A DNA stretch of 64,000 bases from Asticcacaulis tiandongensis (lineage in GTDB: Bacteria > Pseudomonadota > Alphaproteobacteria > Caulobacterales > Caulobacteraceae). Both the position numbers and the translations under genes were made by a program. Of the stretch, positions 1 through 8,396 are shown piece by piece. Each line of letters begins with the position of its first letter. Position 1 is the stretch's first letter. The stretch lies in the NCBI RefSeq assembly GCF_006475605.1, contig NZ_SSBC01000010.1, positions 620,001 through 684,000 of the forward strand, read 5' to 3'. The notes beneath the pieces are model-generated. The model ran no database searches, was not told the DNA's origin, and saw nothing but the letters and a program-made list of their open reading frames with translations.

Positions 1-470
1 CGGAAAATCTCGTCAATGGCAAAGGCTTCGGGGTCACCACTGGCGTCATAGCCCAGTTCATAACGCCCTTCAGGCGATACGGACAGGACGATCTCAAAAC
101 CTTCGGCGGATATATGCGCCGGCGCGAGATGCAAAAGTAAAAGACTATCGAGGGCCAGCGCCGCCTCAAGCTGATCAGACGCCGCAATAGTGCGCTGCTT
201 ATCGTCCTTAAGGACCAGCCCCTCAAAGCGTAGCCCCAGCGCATTGGTGTCGTGAAACCATACCAGATCAAGATGTTTCAGACTGGCGTCACTGCCCGGC
301 ACCGTGCGCTCAAGGCGCGTAATAATGATATTTTTCAGGCCATCAATACGCACAGGCCCCTGCGCCAGACGTACACCGCCCGCAAACACACTCAGGATCA
401 ATCCGCCTGCAAGACAAAGCTTCCACCGCCGTTTGATCGTACCGATTATTTTTATTACCAATGGAGGCAT
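1..470 (-). CDS. AsmA/YhdP-like (DUF3971) envelope protein, N-terminal part
   Basis: The minus strand is open without a stop from an ATG at 470 down to the window edge, so only about the first 156 residues are seen. The N-terminus is a short basic stretch (KRRWK) followed by one hydrophobic segment (about residues 18-33), which fits a single inner-membrane anchor. The rest alternates short beta-like segments, as in AsmA/DUF3971 proteins, which are now thought to carry phospholipids across the envelope. The start is divergent from the peroxiredoxin gene. The family call rests on the overall pattern, not on a catalytic motif, so it is moderate; that the frame is coding is more certain. Confidence 0.6.
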   Translation of the reverse strand, partial: MPPLVIKIIGTIKRRWKLCLAGGLILSVFAGGVRLAQGPVRIDGLKNIIITRLERTVPGSDASLKHLDLVWFHDTNALGLRFEGLVLKDDKQRTIAASDQLEAALALDSLLLLHLAPAHISAEGFEIVLSVSPEGRYELGYDASGDPEAFAIDEIF

Positions 471-589
471 TCAGGCGGTTTATTATTCTATTATAGTATC
501 AGGCGAATCCACTTTGTCCCGTGCGGTCGCAATCAAAGTGGCTAATCCGAACGCACCCTAAAGTCATAAGCGTAACAGAAGGCGATGTC

Positions 590-1105
590 ATGGCAAAAAA
601 ATTACAGTCCGTACAGGAATTCCCCCCTTATAAGGTGCCCGATTTCAGCCTGCCCGTCGCCGTGGCTGAAAAAGACGGTGTGCAGCACGATATGCGTTCG
701 CTCAAAGACTTCCGTGGCCAATGGCAGCTTCTGTTTGTTTATCCGGCAGACAATACCCCGACCTGCACACAGGAAGCCGTGGCGTTTGATGCGGCTCAGG
801 CCGACTTCAGCGCCCTTGATTGTGCCATAACAGGATTATCCAAAGACGATCTCAAAAGCCACGAGCGTTTCATAACCAAACATAATCTGACCATTCCGCT
901 CTTGTCCGATACCGAAACCACCCTGATTTCCGCATTGGGGTCGTGGGGTGAAAAAAGTCTCTATGGCCGGAAATATATGGGCACTGACCGCTCAACCTTC
1001 CTGATTGATCCCGAAGGCCTTATCCGCGCCGAATGGCGAAAGGTGCGCTTTAAAGGCCATGTCGAGGCGGTCCTCGAAGCCCTTAAAACCCTGCGGCGCG
1101 CCTGA
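590..1105 (+). CDS. bcp: Peroxiredoxin, PrxQ/Bcp type, apparently 1-Cys
   Basis: This is a 171-residue thioredoxin-fold thiol peroxidase (AhpC/TSA family) that reduces hydrogen peroxide and organic hydroperoxides in the cytoplasm. The peroxidatic motif PADNTPTCTQEA places the catalytic Cys at residue 59. The residue five positions later, where two-Cys PrxQ enzymes carry the resolving Cys, is Val64. The only other Cys is residue 78, so the enzyme is either 1-Cys or uses an unusual partner. I chose the ATG at 590 because GAAGG lies just upstream and the protein then begins like family members; the longer open frame from 521 reads through leader sequence. Confidence 0.9.
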   Translation: MAKKLQSVQEFPPYKVPDFSLPVAVAEKDGVQHDMRSLKDFRGQWQLLFVYPADNTPTCTQEAVAFDAAQADFSALDCAITGLSKDDLKSHERFITKHNLTIPLLSDTETTLISALGSWGEKSLYGRKYMGTDRSTFLIDPEGLIRAEWRKVRFKGHVEAVLEALKTLRRA

Positions 1106-1297
1106 GTTACCCCAAAACCATCCCCGAATTACCCCCAAAACCGCCCACAGCTGTACATCACCTGACAAGGTCAGGGCTGGCATTATTCTTGAAACCCCGC
1201 CCCCTGTATCGTCGTCAATTCCGGTGATTCGATTAAGGCTTGCCAAGACAGGTTTGGTTAAGCCATAATTAATTTGCGGATGGGGAGTGGGGAACTT

Positions 1298-2440
1298 ATG
1301 CACAGAAGCCGTTTTCAGCGCCTGAAAGACGCGCTTGAACACACCTTTCCTGAGCGGCACCTCTATATCCGCTCAGGCGATGAGACGCGTGGCTATCGTT
1401 TTGGCACCGGAAAGCAGTTCACCCTCGCCATTCTGGCCAGTTTTCTGATCACCTGGCTGGCCATGAGCACCGGTGCCGTTATATTCATGGCGGCCTCTGC
1501 CGGTTCTGGTTCTGAAAAACAGATCATTATGTTAAAAGCCCAGTCCGAACGCTGGGTCGCCGACCGTCAGGCGCGCCTTGATGTGCTGATGCGCCAGAAC
1601 GAAGTCTCCTCCGGCTCGCTGGAACAACTGGCAAAGACCGTTGAAAACAGACACATAGCGCTTGGCCAGATGCTGCCGGGCTTCAAGGGGGTTCCGGGGG
1701 CCGCCGCTGTCCTTGCCCCCGCCGCCATTGACGATACACTGCCGCCAGTTGAGCGCATCTATGCGGTCAGGGCAGATCAGGAACGGGTCGTGGCCCGCGC
1801 CGAAGAACTGGCCAAGACACGGGCCGAACGCCTCAGGCTGGCCTTCCGCACCGCCGGTCTCAATCCAGCAGGCTATAGCCGACGCACCTCCAATGGCCCT
1901 CTGCTTGAACACCGTAATGCGCAGGAACTGGCGGCCTATCTAAATGTTGATCAGGGCTTTGCCGAACGTATTCGTAACGCCGCGCTTAACCTCTCGGACA
2001 TGCGTGGCCTTGAAACCTCGGCCGAGCACATTCCCTTTACCCGCCCGACGCGCAATGCGCGCACGACTTCGGGCTTTGGCGTGCGGCTTGATCCTTTCAC
2101 CCGTCGACCCAAAAATCACTTTGGCCTCGATTTTGCTGCGCCCTACCTGACCCCTATTCACGCAACCGCCCCCGGAACCGTTTCGTTCTCAGGCACGCGC
2201 GGTGGATACGGGCGTACTGTGGAAATTGACCACGGTAACGGCTTCAAAACCCGTTACGCCCATTTGCAGACACTTTCGGTCAAGACCGGCCAGCGTGTCA
2301 GTGTTGGCCACCGTGTAGGGGCCATGGGCTCAACGGGCCGCTCTACCGGGGTGCACCTTCATTATGAAGTGTGGATCAACGGACGTCCTCAAAACCCTGC
2401 TCGCTTTATAAAGGCCGGAGATTATGTTCAGCAAAACTAA
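1298..2440 (+). CDS. Membrane-anchored M23 (LytM) peptidoglycan endopeptidase
   Basis: The 380-residue protein has a cytoplasmic N-terminal tail of about 35 residues, one transmembrane segment (about 38-65), a coiled-coil-like linker (about 70-190) and a C-terminal M23 domain (about 255-370). The zinc-site signatures are intact: NHFGLDF for HxxxD and VHLHYE for HxH, so it should be an active DD-endopeptidase in the periplasm. Its 3' end overlaps the bactofilin gene by 17 bases, implying coupled translation. Bactofilin-M23 pairs of this kind (BacA-LmdC in Hyphomonas and Rhodomicrobium) shape stalks and buds. In-frame TTG (1274) and ATG (1280) codons exist; ATG 1298 is preferred because GGGGA precedes it at suitable spacing. 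Confidence 0.9.
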   Translation: MHRSRFQRLKDALEHTFPERHLYIRSGDETRGYRFGTGKQFTLAILASFLITWLAMSTGAVIFMAASAGSGSEKQIIMLKAQSERWVADRQARLDVLMRQNEVSSGSLEQLAKTVENRHIALGQMLPGFKGVPGAAAVLAPAAIDDTLPPVERIYAVRADQERVVARAEELAKTRAERLRLAFRTAGLNPAGYSRRTSNGPLLEHRNAQELAAYLNVDQGFAERIRNAALNLSDMRGLETSAEHIPFTRPTRNARTTSGFGVRLDPFTRRPKNHFGLDFAAPYLTPIHATAPGTVSFSGTRGGYGRTVEIDHGNGFKTRYAHLQTLSVKTGQRVSVGHRVGAMGSTGRSTGVHLHYEVWINGRPQNPARFIKAGDYVQQN

Positions 2441-2993
2441 AACCACCCGTCAGGCCAAACCCGTACAGGTAAAGCACACGTCGGCGGTTCCACCGCTTGA
2501 TCTTCCCGCATCACCCCCAAGCCCTGTGGCGGCCGCTCCGGTGGCGACATCCGCTCCCGCCGTCACACCGGTGCGCAGCACGCCGTCGATACTCGGGCCG
2601 CAAATCAGCATTAATGGTAATGTCACCGGTGCCGGTCACCTTCAGATTGACGGCAATGTACACGGCGACGTCAAGGTGGGCCATCTTATTGTCGGAGAAG
2701 CGGGCAATATCGAAGGTGCGGTCGAAGCGGAAACCATCGAGATTCGCGGTCGCGTGCTTGGGGCCATCAGCGGCAAACAGGTCAGGCTTATGGCCTCATC
2801 CTATGTCGAAGGTGATATCACCCACGAAAGCCTGTCGATCGATATTGGTGCCTATTTTCAGGGGCGCTGCCTGCAAACCCGACCGGCTTTAGCCCCAGTC
2901 GCCGCACCCGTGGTGAAACCCGTGCAGGTGCCCGAGTCATTGACCGCTCATTCAAGTGCCTATGACCTGAACGCACTTTCGGATCTGAAATAA
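2424..2993 (+). CDS. bacA: Bactofilin cytoskeletal protein
   Basis: The protein has 189 residues. A Pro/Ala-rich disordered N-terminal tail (about 1-50) is followed by the bactofilin (DUF583) beta-helix core (about 52-150), visible as repeating hydrophobic/glycine turns such as INGNVTGAGHLQIDGNVHGD. A Pro/Val-rich C-terminal tail follows. Bactofilins polymerise without nucleotide and act as membrane-associated scaffolds that recruit cell-wall enzymes; in Caulobacteraceae they contribute to stalk formation. The gene overlaps the upstream M23 peptidase and ends in a strong terminator, so the two form a closed operon. The symbol is by analogy with the M23-linked bactofilins of stalked alphaproteobacteria; paralogue assignment is not certain. 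Confidence 0.9.
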   Translation: MFSKTKTTRQAKPVQVKHTSAVPPLDLPASPPSPVAAAPVATSAPAVTPVRSTPSILGPQISINGNVTGAGHLQIDGNVHGDVKVGHLIVGEAGNIEGAVEAETIEIRGRVLGAISGKQVRLMASSYVEGDITHESLSIDIGAYFQGRCLQTRPALAPVAAPVVKPVQVPESLTAHSSAYDLNALSDLK

Positions 2994-3017
2994 CAAACAG
3001 ATGACGCTACACACTTA

Positions 3018-3049
3018 CCGGAAAAGGTATTGACCTTTTCCGGTTTTTT
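3018..3049 (+). terminator. Rho-independent terminator after bactofilin gene
   Basis: A perfect 11-bp stem (CCGGAAAAGGT / ACCTTTTCCGG, 3018-3028 and 3033-3043) with a four-base loop is followed directly by six T. It lies 24 bases after the bactofilin stop codon and closes the M23-bactofilin operon. Confidence 0.93.
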
Positions 3050-3086
3050 GTCTGCTTGATACAGGGACTTACGATGTGAGGACTGT

Positions 3087-3989
3087 ATGAGCGACTCTAT
3101 TCCGACACGACCGCCCCTGACCTTCCGCCTGTTGTGGAAAATGCTTAAGGAGAGCGGACAGGAATGGCTTAATGACAAGGTGCCCCGCCTCGGGGCCGCC
3201 CTTGCCTTTTACAGTGTCCTGTCCATCGGCCCGCTTTTGCTTATCGTCATTGCCATTGCCGGTCTGGCTTTCGGGCGTGATGCGGTCAGCGGGTATCTCT
3301 ACGAAGAAATCCGCGATCTCGTAGGTGATATTGGCGCTCAGGCCATACAGGCCATCATCGCCTCAAGCGCCAGCAAAAGCTCAGGCATAGTCGCTACCCT
3401 GATCGGTTTGGTGACTCTGATCATTTCCGCCACCGGCTTCTTTGCCCAGCTTCAGGACGCCATGAATGCGGTATGGAATGTTGATGAAAACCAAAAACGC
3501 CACTGGTCATGGTTCATCCGCAAGCGCGTTCTGTCTTTCGCCCTGATTGTCGGCATAGGCTTCTTGCTGCTGATATCACTGGTGATTTCCGCCGCATTGA
3601 CGGCGCTTAACGCCTTTGTCTCTGATTACACGCCGGTTTTCATGGCCCAAATAATCAATCATGCCGTATCTTTTATCGTTACGACCTTTATGTTTGCCAT
3701 GGTTTTCAAAATCCTGCCGGACGTCAGAATCAGATGGCGGGATGTCTGGGTGGGTGCGGCCATCACTGCCATTCTGTTCTCATTCGGCAAATATCTGATC
3801 GGACTTTACCTCGGCCAGAGCGCCCTGAGCTCGGCCTATGGTGCCGCAGGGTCGCTGATCGTGCTTCTGGTCTGGATTTATTATTCCACCCAAATATTCT
3901 TTTTCGGTGCTGAATTTACGCAAGTCTATACCCGCCACTTCAGCACCGAAATTACACCCCGCACGCATCGCTCGAATATATCGAAATAA
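3087..3989 (+). CDS. YihY/BrkB-family integral membrane protein
   Basis: The 300-residue protein has an N-terminal amphipathic part (KMLKESGQEWLNDKVPRLGAALAFY) and about six hydrophobic segments spread from residue 35 to 280, the layout of the YihY/virulence factor BrkB family. The conserved early segment LGAALAFYSVLSIGPLLL is typical. Members are inner-membrane proteins of uncertain function (historically called ribonuclease BN by mistake; BrkB is linked to serum resistance in Bordetella). The stop codon directly abuts the stop of the convergent peptide transporter gene with no spacer. Confidence 0.88.
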   Translation: MSDSIPTRPPLTFRLLWKMLKESGQEWLNDKVPRLGAALAFYSVLSIGPLLLIVIAIAGLAFGRDAVSGYLYEEIRDLVGDIGAQAIQAIIASSASKSSGIVATLIGLVTLIISATGFFAQLQDAMNAVWNVDENQKRHWSWFIRKRVLSFALIVGIGFLLLISLVISAALTALNAFVSDYTPVFMAQIINHAVSFIVTTFMFAMVFKILPDVRIRWRDVWVGAAITAILFSFGKYLIGLYLGQSALSSAYGAAGSLIVLLVWIYYSTQIFFFGAEFTQVYTRHFSTEITPRTHRSNISK

Positions 3990-5846
3990 CTACCGGTTCG
4001 CCCCGTAATCCCAGTGTTTAATCACATAGGACAGGCCAAACAGCGCCACCCTAAGCCCGACACCCCACCAGCCAATCACCTCAAATGTACTGAGCGCCGC
4101 CTCAAGCGAGGCCCGCTGATCAAGCACCTGCCCGCCCACCGTTTCCGTCGCCGTGGTCGCGGCAATGAAACCGGCAATATATTGTGCCGCTGACGAACTG
4201 AGGAACCAGATCGCCATCATCGTGGATACAATAACGGGCGGCGACAACTTGGTGATCTGCGACAGACCGACCGGCGACAGCGCCAACTCCCCGATCGTAT
4301 GCACCAGATAGGTCGCCCCGAGAAACACCAGCGGCAACCGGAAGGCATTATCAGCGAAGCCCGCGCCCCACACCAGTATCAGGAACCCGACACCGGCATT
4401 GACCAGCGCAAAGGCAAATTTCTTGACCGGATCAGGATCGCGTCCGCGCTTACCCAGCCAGGTAAAACCAATGGCAAACAGCGGGGCCAGCAACAGAATA
4501 AAGGCCGAATTAAACGACTGGGTCTGTGACGCGGTAAAGGTCGTATCGAAATGCCAGTAGCCTGCCGGAAGCGTAACCGCCGCCAGTTGCGCCGGTGTCC
4601 CGAACACCATCAGCTGCCCAAACAGATCAAACACAACGGCCTGACTGACCAGTTCCAGATTCGTATTACGCGCCGCAAACAGATTAAGCGACGACCCCGC
4701 CTGTTCAAACAGCGTCCAGAAAATCACCGAGGCAAAAATCAGCACAAAGGCCAGCCCCAGCCGGAAATTCTCCTCGCGCGCGAAATAACGTGCCATATAC
4801 CAGACGACATAGCCGATAATGGCTACGGACGCCGCCCCCAGACCCCAGCCCACGACCTCATTGCGCTGAACCGCAAACCAGATCAGCGGGACGGACAGGA
4901 TCGACAAACCGTAGATCAGGGTTTCACGGTTAAACGGCCCGAAAACCGGCGCTTTCAGTTTCTCAGGCTCCGGCGGTTCGCCATTACCCTCAAACAGCGG
5001 CTTGCCCCAGACAAACACAATAAGTCCCGCCAGCATCCCCAGCCCCGCCAGACCAAACCCCCAGCCCCAGCCATAGGTTTCCCCCAGATAGCCGCACAAT
5101 ATCGCCGCCCAGAAAGCCCCGAGATTGATGCCGTAATAATAGAGCGTGAACCCCGAATCGCGGCGCGGGTCTTTTTCCGGATAAAGCTGCCCGACAATCG
5201 AAGATATATTGGCCTTAAGATAACCAACCCCTAGAATAATCAGTGAAATCGACAGGAAAAACGCCTGCTCGGCCCAGGGCGTAACCTTGACCACACCTTG
5301 CGTATAACTGCCCGCTTCAAGCACCGGCGGCAAGGGCGCACTCTCCGGAATATCAACAATCCGCAACCCGCCATTTTCAGCCGCCGCCACAGCATACAGC
5401 CCCTCACCGACCTTAAGCTTTTGCGGCCCCAGATGATGCCCGTCGCGCACAAATTCATAGGTCTGCGCCTCATAGGTCAGGGTCGCAATATTGGGCTTAC
5501 CCTCAATCGCCAGACTGCCGTGACCAATCACCAGCAATATGGCCCCGAACACAATCGCCTTACGTGTCCCCAGATAGCGGTCCGCCATAAGCCCGCCAAT
5601 CAGCGGCAGCAGATAGATCAGCGACGTATAGGAGGCGTATTGCGTATTGGCGATTTCATCGGAAAACAGGAAATGCGACGTCAGATAAAAGATCAGCAAC
5701 GCCCGCATGCCGTAATAGGAAAACCGCTCCCACATCTCGGCAAAAAACAGGACAAACAACCCCTTAGGGTGTTTGCGCAACTGACTGAGAACCGGAATAG
5801 CCGTCAGAACGGTGATAACTATGCCGACCAGAATAACAATATTCAT
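3990..5846 (-). CDS. Proton-dependent oligopeptide transporter (POT/PTR2 family)
   Basis: The 618-residue MFS protein would import di- and tripeptides with protons across the inner membrane. The POT signature ExxERFxYY is present as EMWERFSYYG near residue 40, followed by LPLIGGLMADRYLG of the second loop. About twelve to fourteen hydrophobic segments can be counted. An extra hydrophilic stretch of roughly 75 residues (about 118-190) lies between the third and fourth helices and would face the periplasm; most bacterial POT proteins lack it and are about 100 residues shorter. The next upstream gene on this strand, gshA, is 240 bases away. Confidence 0.92.
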   Translation of the reverse strand: MNIVILVGIVITVLTAIPVLSQLRKHPKGLFVLFFAEMWERFSYYGMRALLIFYLTSHFLFSDEIANTQYASYTSLIYLLPLIGGLMADRYLGTRKAIVFGAILLVIGHGSLAIEGKPNIATLTYEAQTYEFVRDGHHLGPQKLKVGEGLYAVAAAENGGLRIVDIPESAPLPPVLEAGSYTQGVVKVTPWAEQAFFLSISLIILGVGYLKANISSIVGQLYPEKDPRRDSGFTLYYYGINLGAFWAAILCGYLGETYGWGWGFGLAGLGMLAGLIVFVWGKPLFEGNGEPPEPEKLKAPVFGPFNRETLIYGLSILSVPLIWFAVQRNEVVGWGLGAASVAIIGYVVWYMARYFAREENFRLGLAFVLIFASVIFWTLFEQAGSSLNLFAARNTNLELVSQAVVFDLFGQLMVFGTPAQLAAVTLPAGYWHFDTTFTASQTQSFNSAFILLLAPLFAIGFTWLGKRGRDPDPVKKFAFALVNAGVGFLILVWGAGFADNAFRLPLVFLGATYLVHTIGELALSPVGLSQITKLSPPVIVSTMMAIWFLSSSAAQYIAGFIAATTATETVGGQVLDQRASLEAALSTFEVIGWWGVGLRVALFGLSYVIKHWDYGANR

Positions 5847-5965
5847 AGGACATCCCCAATCATTGTCTGGGGATCAGAAACCAAAAGCCGGGATTTGGCA
5901 AGCCTTGTATCCCGTGCTTCCCTCCTCTCAGTCTGGACGAATATATAAACCTTAAAGGCGCAAAA

Positions 5966-6034
5966 TCTCCCTCCTCCCTGCTCTGCGGGGAGGTGGATTT
6001 TTTGCATCCGCAAAAAAGACGGAGGGGTATCTTT
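5966..6034. repeat. Modular intergenic palindromic repeat, copy A
   Basis: The copy has two hairpins linked by a G-rich strand. The first is CCTCCC...GGGAGG (stem loop around 5974-5993) and the second is TTTTTTGC-atcc-GCAAAAAA (5998-6017); a tail GGAGGGGTATCTT follows. The same order of modules recurs at 22522-22583. The 240-bp gap that contains it, between gshA and the peptide transporter gene, shows no gene. Confidence 0.7.
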
Positions 6035-6086
6035 TTACACAGCCAACAACCACGTGCCTTATAGGCTTAAGTGGCTGTGACCATAA

Positions 6087-7454
6087 CTAATAGGCCGCTT
6101 CTTTATAGATCGGATCAACCACCCCACCCCATTCGCCATAATATTTCTCAAGCCAGCGATCCGCCAGAGTCAGCCCCGAATCGGCAATATCAAACAAAGG
6201 TGCCAGACAAACCGACTCATCCTGACCGGTGTCTGACAATTGCCCGCGACGCTTAAGCCCCGCTTCGGCGATCTTCAACGCATCCAAAGCCCAGTCTTTG
6301 ACGGCGCGTCCGGCGATCTCGCCCTTAAGACCGGTTTTCGCCGCCTGCGTCCGCCACAGTAACCGCTCGGCCTGCGTCCAGTTTTTCACCAGATCCCATG
6401 CCGCCTCTAACGCCGTCTGATCGTACAATATACCCGCCCAGAAGGCCGCCAGCGCATTGATATGGCTCTGCGGACCGCCGTCGGCCCCACGCATTTCGAG
6501 ATACTTCTTGAGGCGTACTTCCGGGAAAAGCGTCGTCAGATGATCCCCCCAATCATCAATCGTCGGGCGCTGCCCCGGCAATGCTGGCAATTCCCCTTTG
6601 AGGAACGCCCTGAAGGATTGCCCCGACGCATCGATATAATCGTCACGTTTGACGAAATACATAGGTACATCAAGCGCATATTGCGCATAACGCTCATAGC
6701 CAAAATCGTCGTCAAACACGAACCCGAGCATCCCCGTCCGATCAGCATCCGTATCCGTCCAGACATTGGCGCGCGCCGACACAAACCCGTTCGGCTTGCC
6801 TTCTGTAAACGGCGAACTGGCAAACAGAGCCGTGGCGATCGGCTGAAGACTTAAGGCCACGCGGAACTTCAGCACCATATCGGTTTCGGAACTGTAATCC
6901 AGATTAGCCTGAATGGTCGATGTCCTGAGCATCATATCAAGCCCGAGATTCCCGACCTTTGGCATATAGGCACGCATGATATTGTAACGGCCCTTGGGCA
7001 TGACCGGCGTTTGCTCACGGCTCCAAAGCGGCGAAAATCCGGCCCCGAGAAACCCCAGCCCCAGTTCTCCGCCAACGACCTTCACTTCATCCAGATGACG
7101 GGCGGTCTCGGCGGCTATCTCATGCACACTCTCAAGCGGCGCGCCCGAAAGTTCAAACTGTCCGCCCGGCTCAAGCGACACAGAGGCCCCGCCACGGCTC
7201 AGGGCAATCAGCTTGCCCTTTTCATACACCTCGGCCCAGCCAAAGCGCGTCAGGCCTTTAAGCAGCGCCTCAATACCGCTGGCGCCCTCATAGGCCGGAC
7301 GGCTCAGATCACTGTGATGGAAAACAAATTTCTCGTGTTCCGCACCAATCCGGAACTGCGCCTGTGGCTTTTCACCAGCCGCAAAATAATCGATCAGGGT
7401 TTTATGGCTATCCACGGGCGCGATATCGCCGGAAATTACAGGAGAACTGGCCAA
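6087..7454 (-). CDS. gshA: Glutamate-cysteine ligase (class 3, plant/alphaproteobacterial type)
   Basis: This 455-residue cytoplasmic enzyme makes gamma-glutamylcysteine from glutamate, cysteine and ATP, the first step of glutathione synthesis. The sequence carries the landmarks of the plant/alphaproteobacterial class: FRIGAEHEKF near residue 36, SLEPGGQFELSG near residue 95, MPKGRYNIMRAYMP near residue 153 and LRTSTIQANLDY near residue 178. The length is normal. It lies 89 bases downstream of rsmE on the same strand, a common pairing in Caulobacterales, and the two are probably co-transcribed. Confidence 0.95.
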   Translation of the reverse strand: MASSPVISGDIAPVDSHKTLIDYFAAGEKPQAQFRIGAEHEKFVFHHSDLSRPAYEGASGIEALLKGLTRFGWAEVYEKGKLIALSRGGASVSLEPGGQFELSGAPLESVHEIAAETARHLDEVKVVGGELGLGFLGAGFSPLWSREQTPVMPKGRYNIMRAYMPKVGNLGLDMMLRTSTIQANLDYSSETDMVLKFRVALSLQPIATALFASSPFTEGKPNGFVSARANVWTDTDADRTGMLGFVFDDDFGYERYAQYALDVPMYFVKRDDYIDASGQSFRAFLKGELPALPGQRPTIDDWGDHLTTLFPEVRLKKYLEMRGADGGPQSHINALAAFWAGILYDQTALEAAWDLVKNWTQAERLLWRTQAAKTGLKGEIAGRAVKDWALDALKIAEAGLKRRGQLSDTGQDESVCLAPLFDIADSGLTLADRWLEKYYGEWGGVVDPIYKEAAY

Positions 7455-7543
7455 GCGCCCTATCCTTTAAATCGAATAATGACTGTTACAATTTCTGGCT
7501 ATATGGGCCTATGTGTGCAGGCGCACAAGTCATTTTCACTAAT

Positions 7544-8299
7544 TTATCGCCAGTCCCCAAGCGTCGCCTGATAAAGCGTCAACGCCGATATGGCCGCCGT
7601 ATCCGCCCGCAGAATACGCGGCCCCAGATTGACGGCCACGGCCTGATCATGCTGTCTTAAATTACCGCGCTCATGATCATCAAACCCGCCCTCCGGCCCG
7701 ATCAGAATTATAATCCGACCGCTGGCCTCAAGCCTGCCTAAAACCTCTGTCATAGGCCTGATCTGACGTCCTTCTGTCTCATGGGTCGAGTCTTCGTCCC
7801 CATAGACAATCCTGTCGTCAGAACTTAACTCTTTTACATAAGCTTCTAATTTAACTGGGCTTAAAACCAAAGGTACATCCAAACGCTCTGTCTGTTCCGC
7901 CGCCTCCTGCGCAATAAGCCGAAGCCGCCCGACATTGGTGTGATCGGCATTGGTGCGTCGCGTAATCAAAAGCTGGATAGCTCCTACCCCAAGCTCCGTC
8001 GCCTTCTCAATGATCGTCTCAAGCCGCGCCCGCTTAACCAGCGCCACAGCCAGCACCGGCGGATATCCTGTCTGCGGCTGGGCCTTGGTCTGACGCAATA
8101 ATTCAACCGTCACCAGTTTCTTGGTCACCAGATGGATACGCGCCCGCCATTCCCCGTCACGCCCGTTGAACAGTAAAACTTCATCATCCACCCCTAGTCG
8201 CATGACCACAGCCAGATAGCGCCCCTGATCAGGATTGAGGGCCAGGGTCAAACCTTCGGTAAAAGGTGGCGTATTTTCAGCGATAAACAGACGGATCAT
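7544..8299 (-). CDS. rsmE: 16S rRNA (uracil1498-N3)-methyltransferase RsmE
   Basis: The 251-residue SPOUT-family methyltransferase modifies U1498 in the decoding region of 16S rRNA using S-adenosylmethionine. The C-terminal knot motifs are clear: GPEGGF and NLGPRILRADTA. The N-terminal part (about 1-70) is the PUA-like RNA-binding domain. The length matches the family. It is first in a likely rsmE-gshA operon and starts divergently from the pectate lyase gene, leaving a 97-bp intergenic region. Confidence 0.95.
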   Translation of the reverse strand: MIRLFIAENTPPFTEGLTLALNPDQGRYLAVVMRLGVDDEVLLFNGRDGEWRARIHLVTKKLVTVELLRQTKAQPQTGYPPVLAVALVKRARLETIIEKATELGVGAIQLLITRRTNADHTNVGRLRLIAQEAAEQTERLDVPLVLSPVKLEAYVKELSSDDRIVYGDEDSTHETEGRQIRPMTEVLGRLEASGRIIILIGPEGGFDDHERGNLRQHDQAVAVNLGPRILRADTAAISALTLYQATLGDWR

Positions 8300-8396
8300 A
8301 AGCCTGTTTTAAGCCTGTCCGGCCCGCCCGCCAAGCATGTGGATTGATATTTTGTCGTTTCACTTGATATGCTGTCAAAAAATATGAGGAAATGCC

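Noticed and set aside
4551-5948. Long plus-strand frames opposite the peptide transporter
   Set aside because: Lys/Arg/Gln-rich translations are typical antisense shadows of a membrane protein gene.
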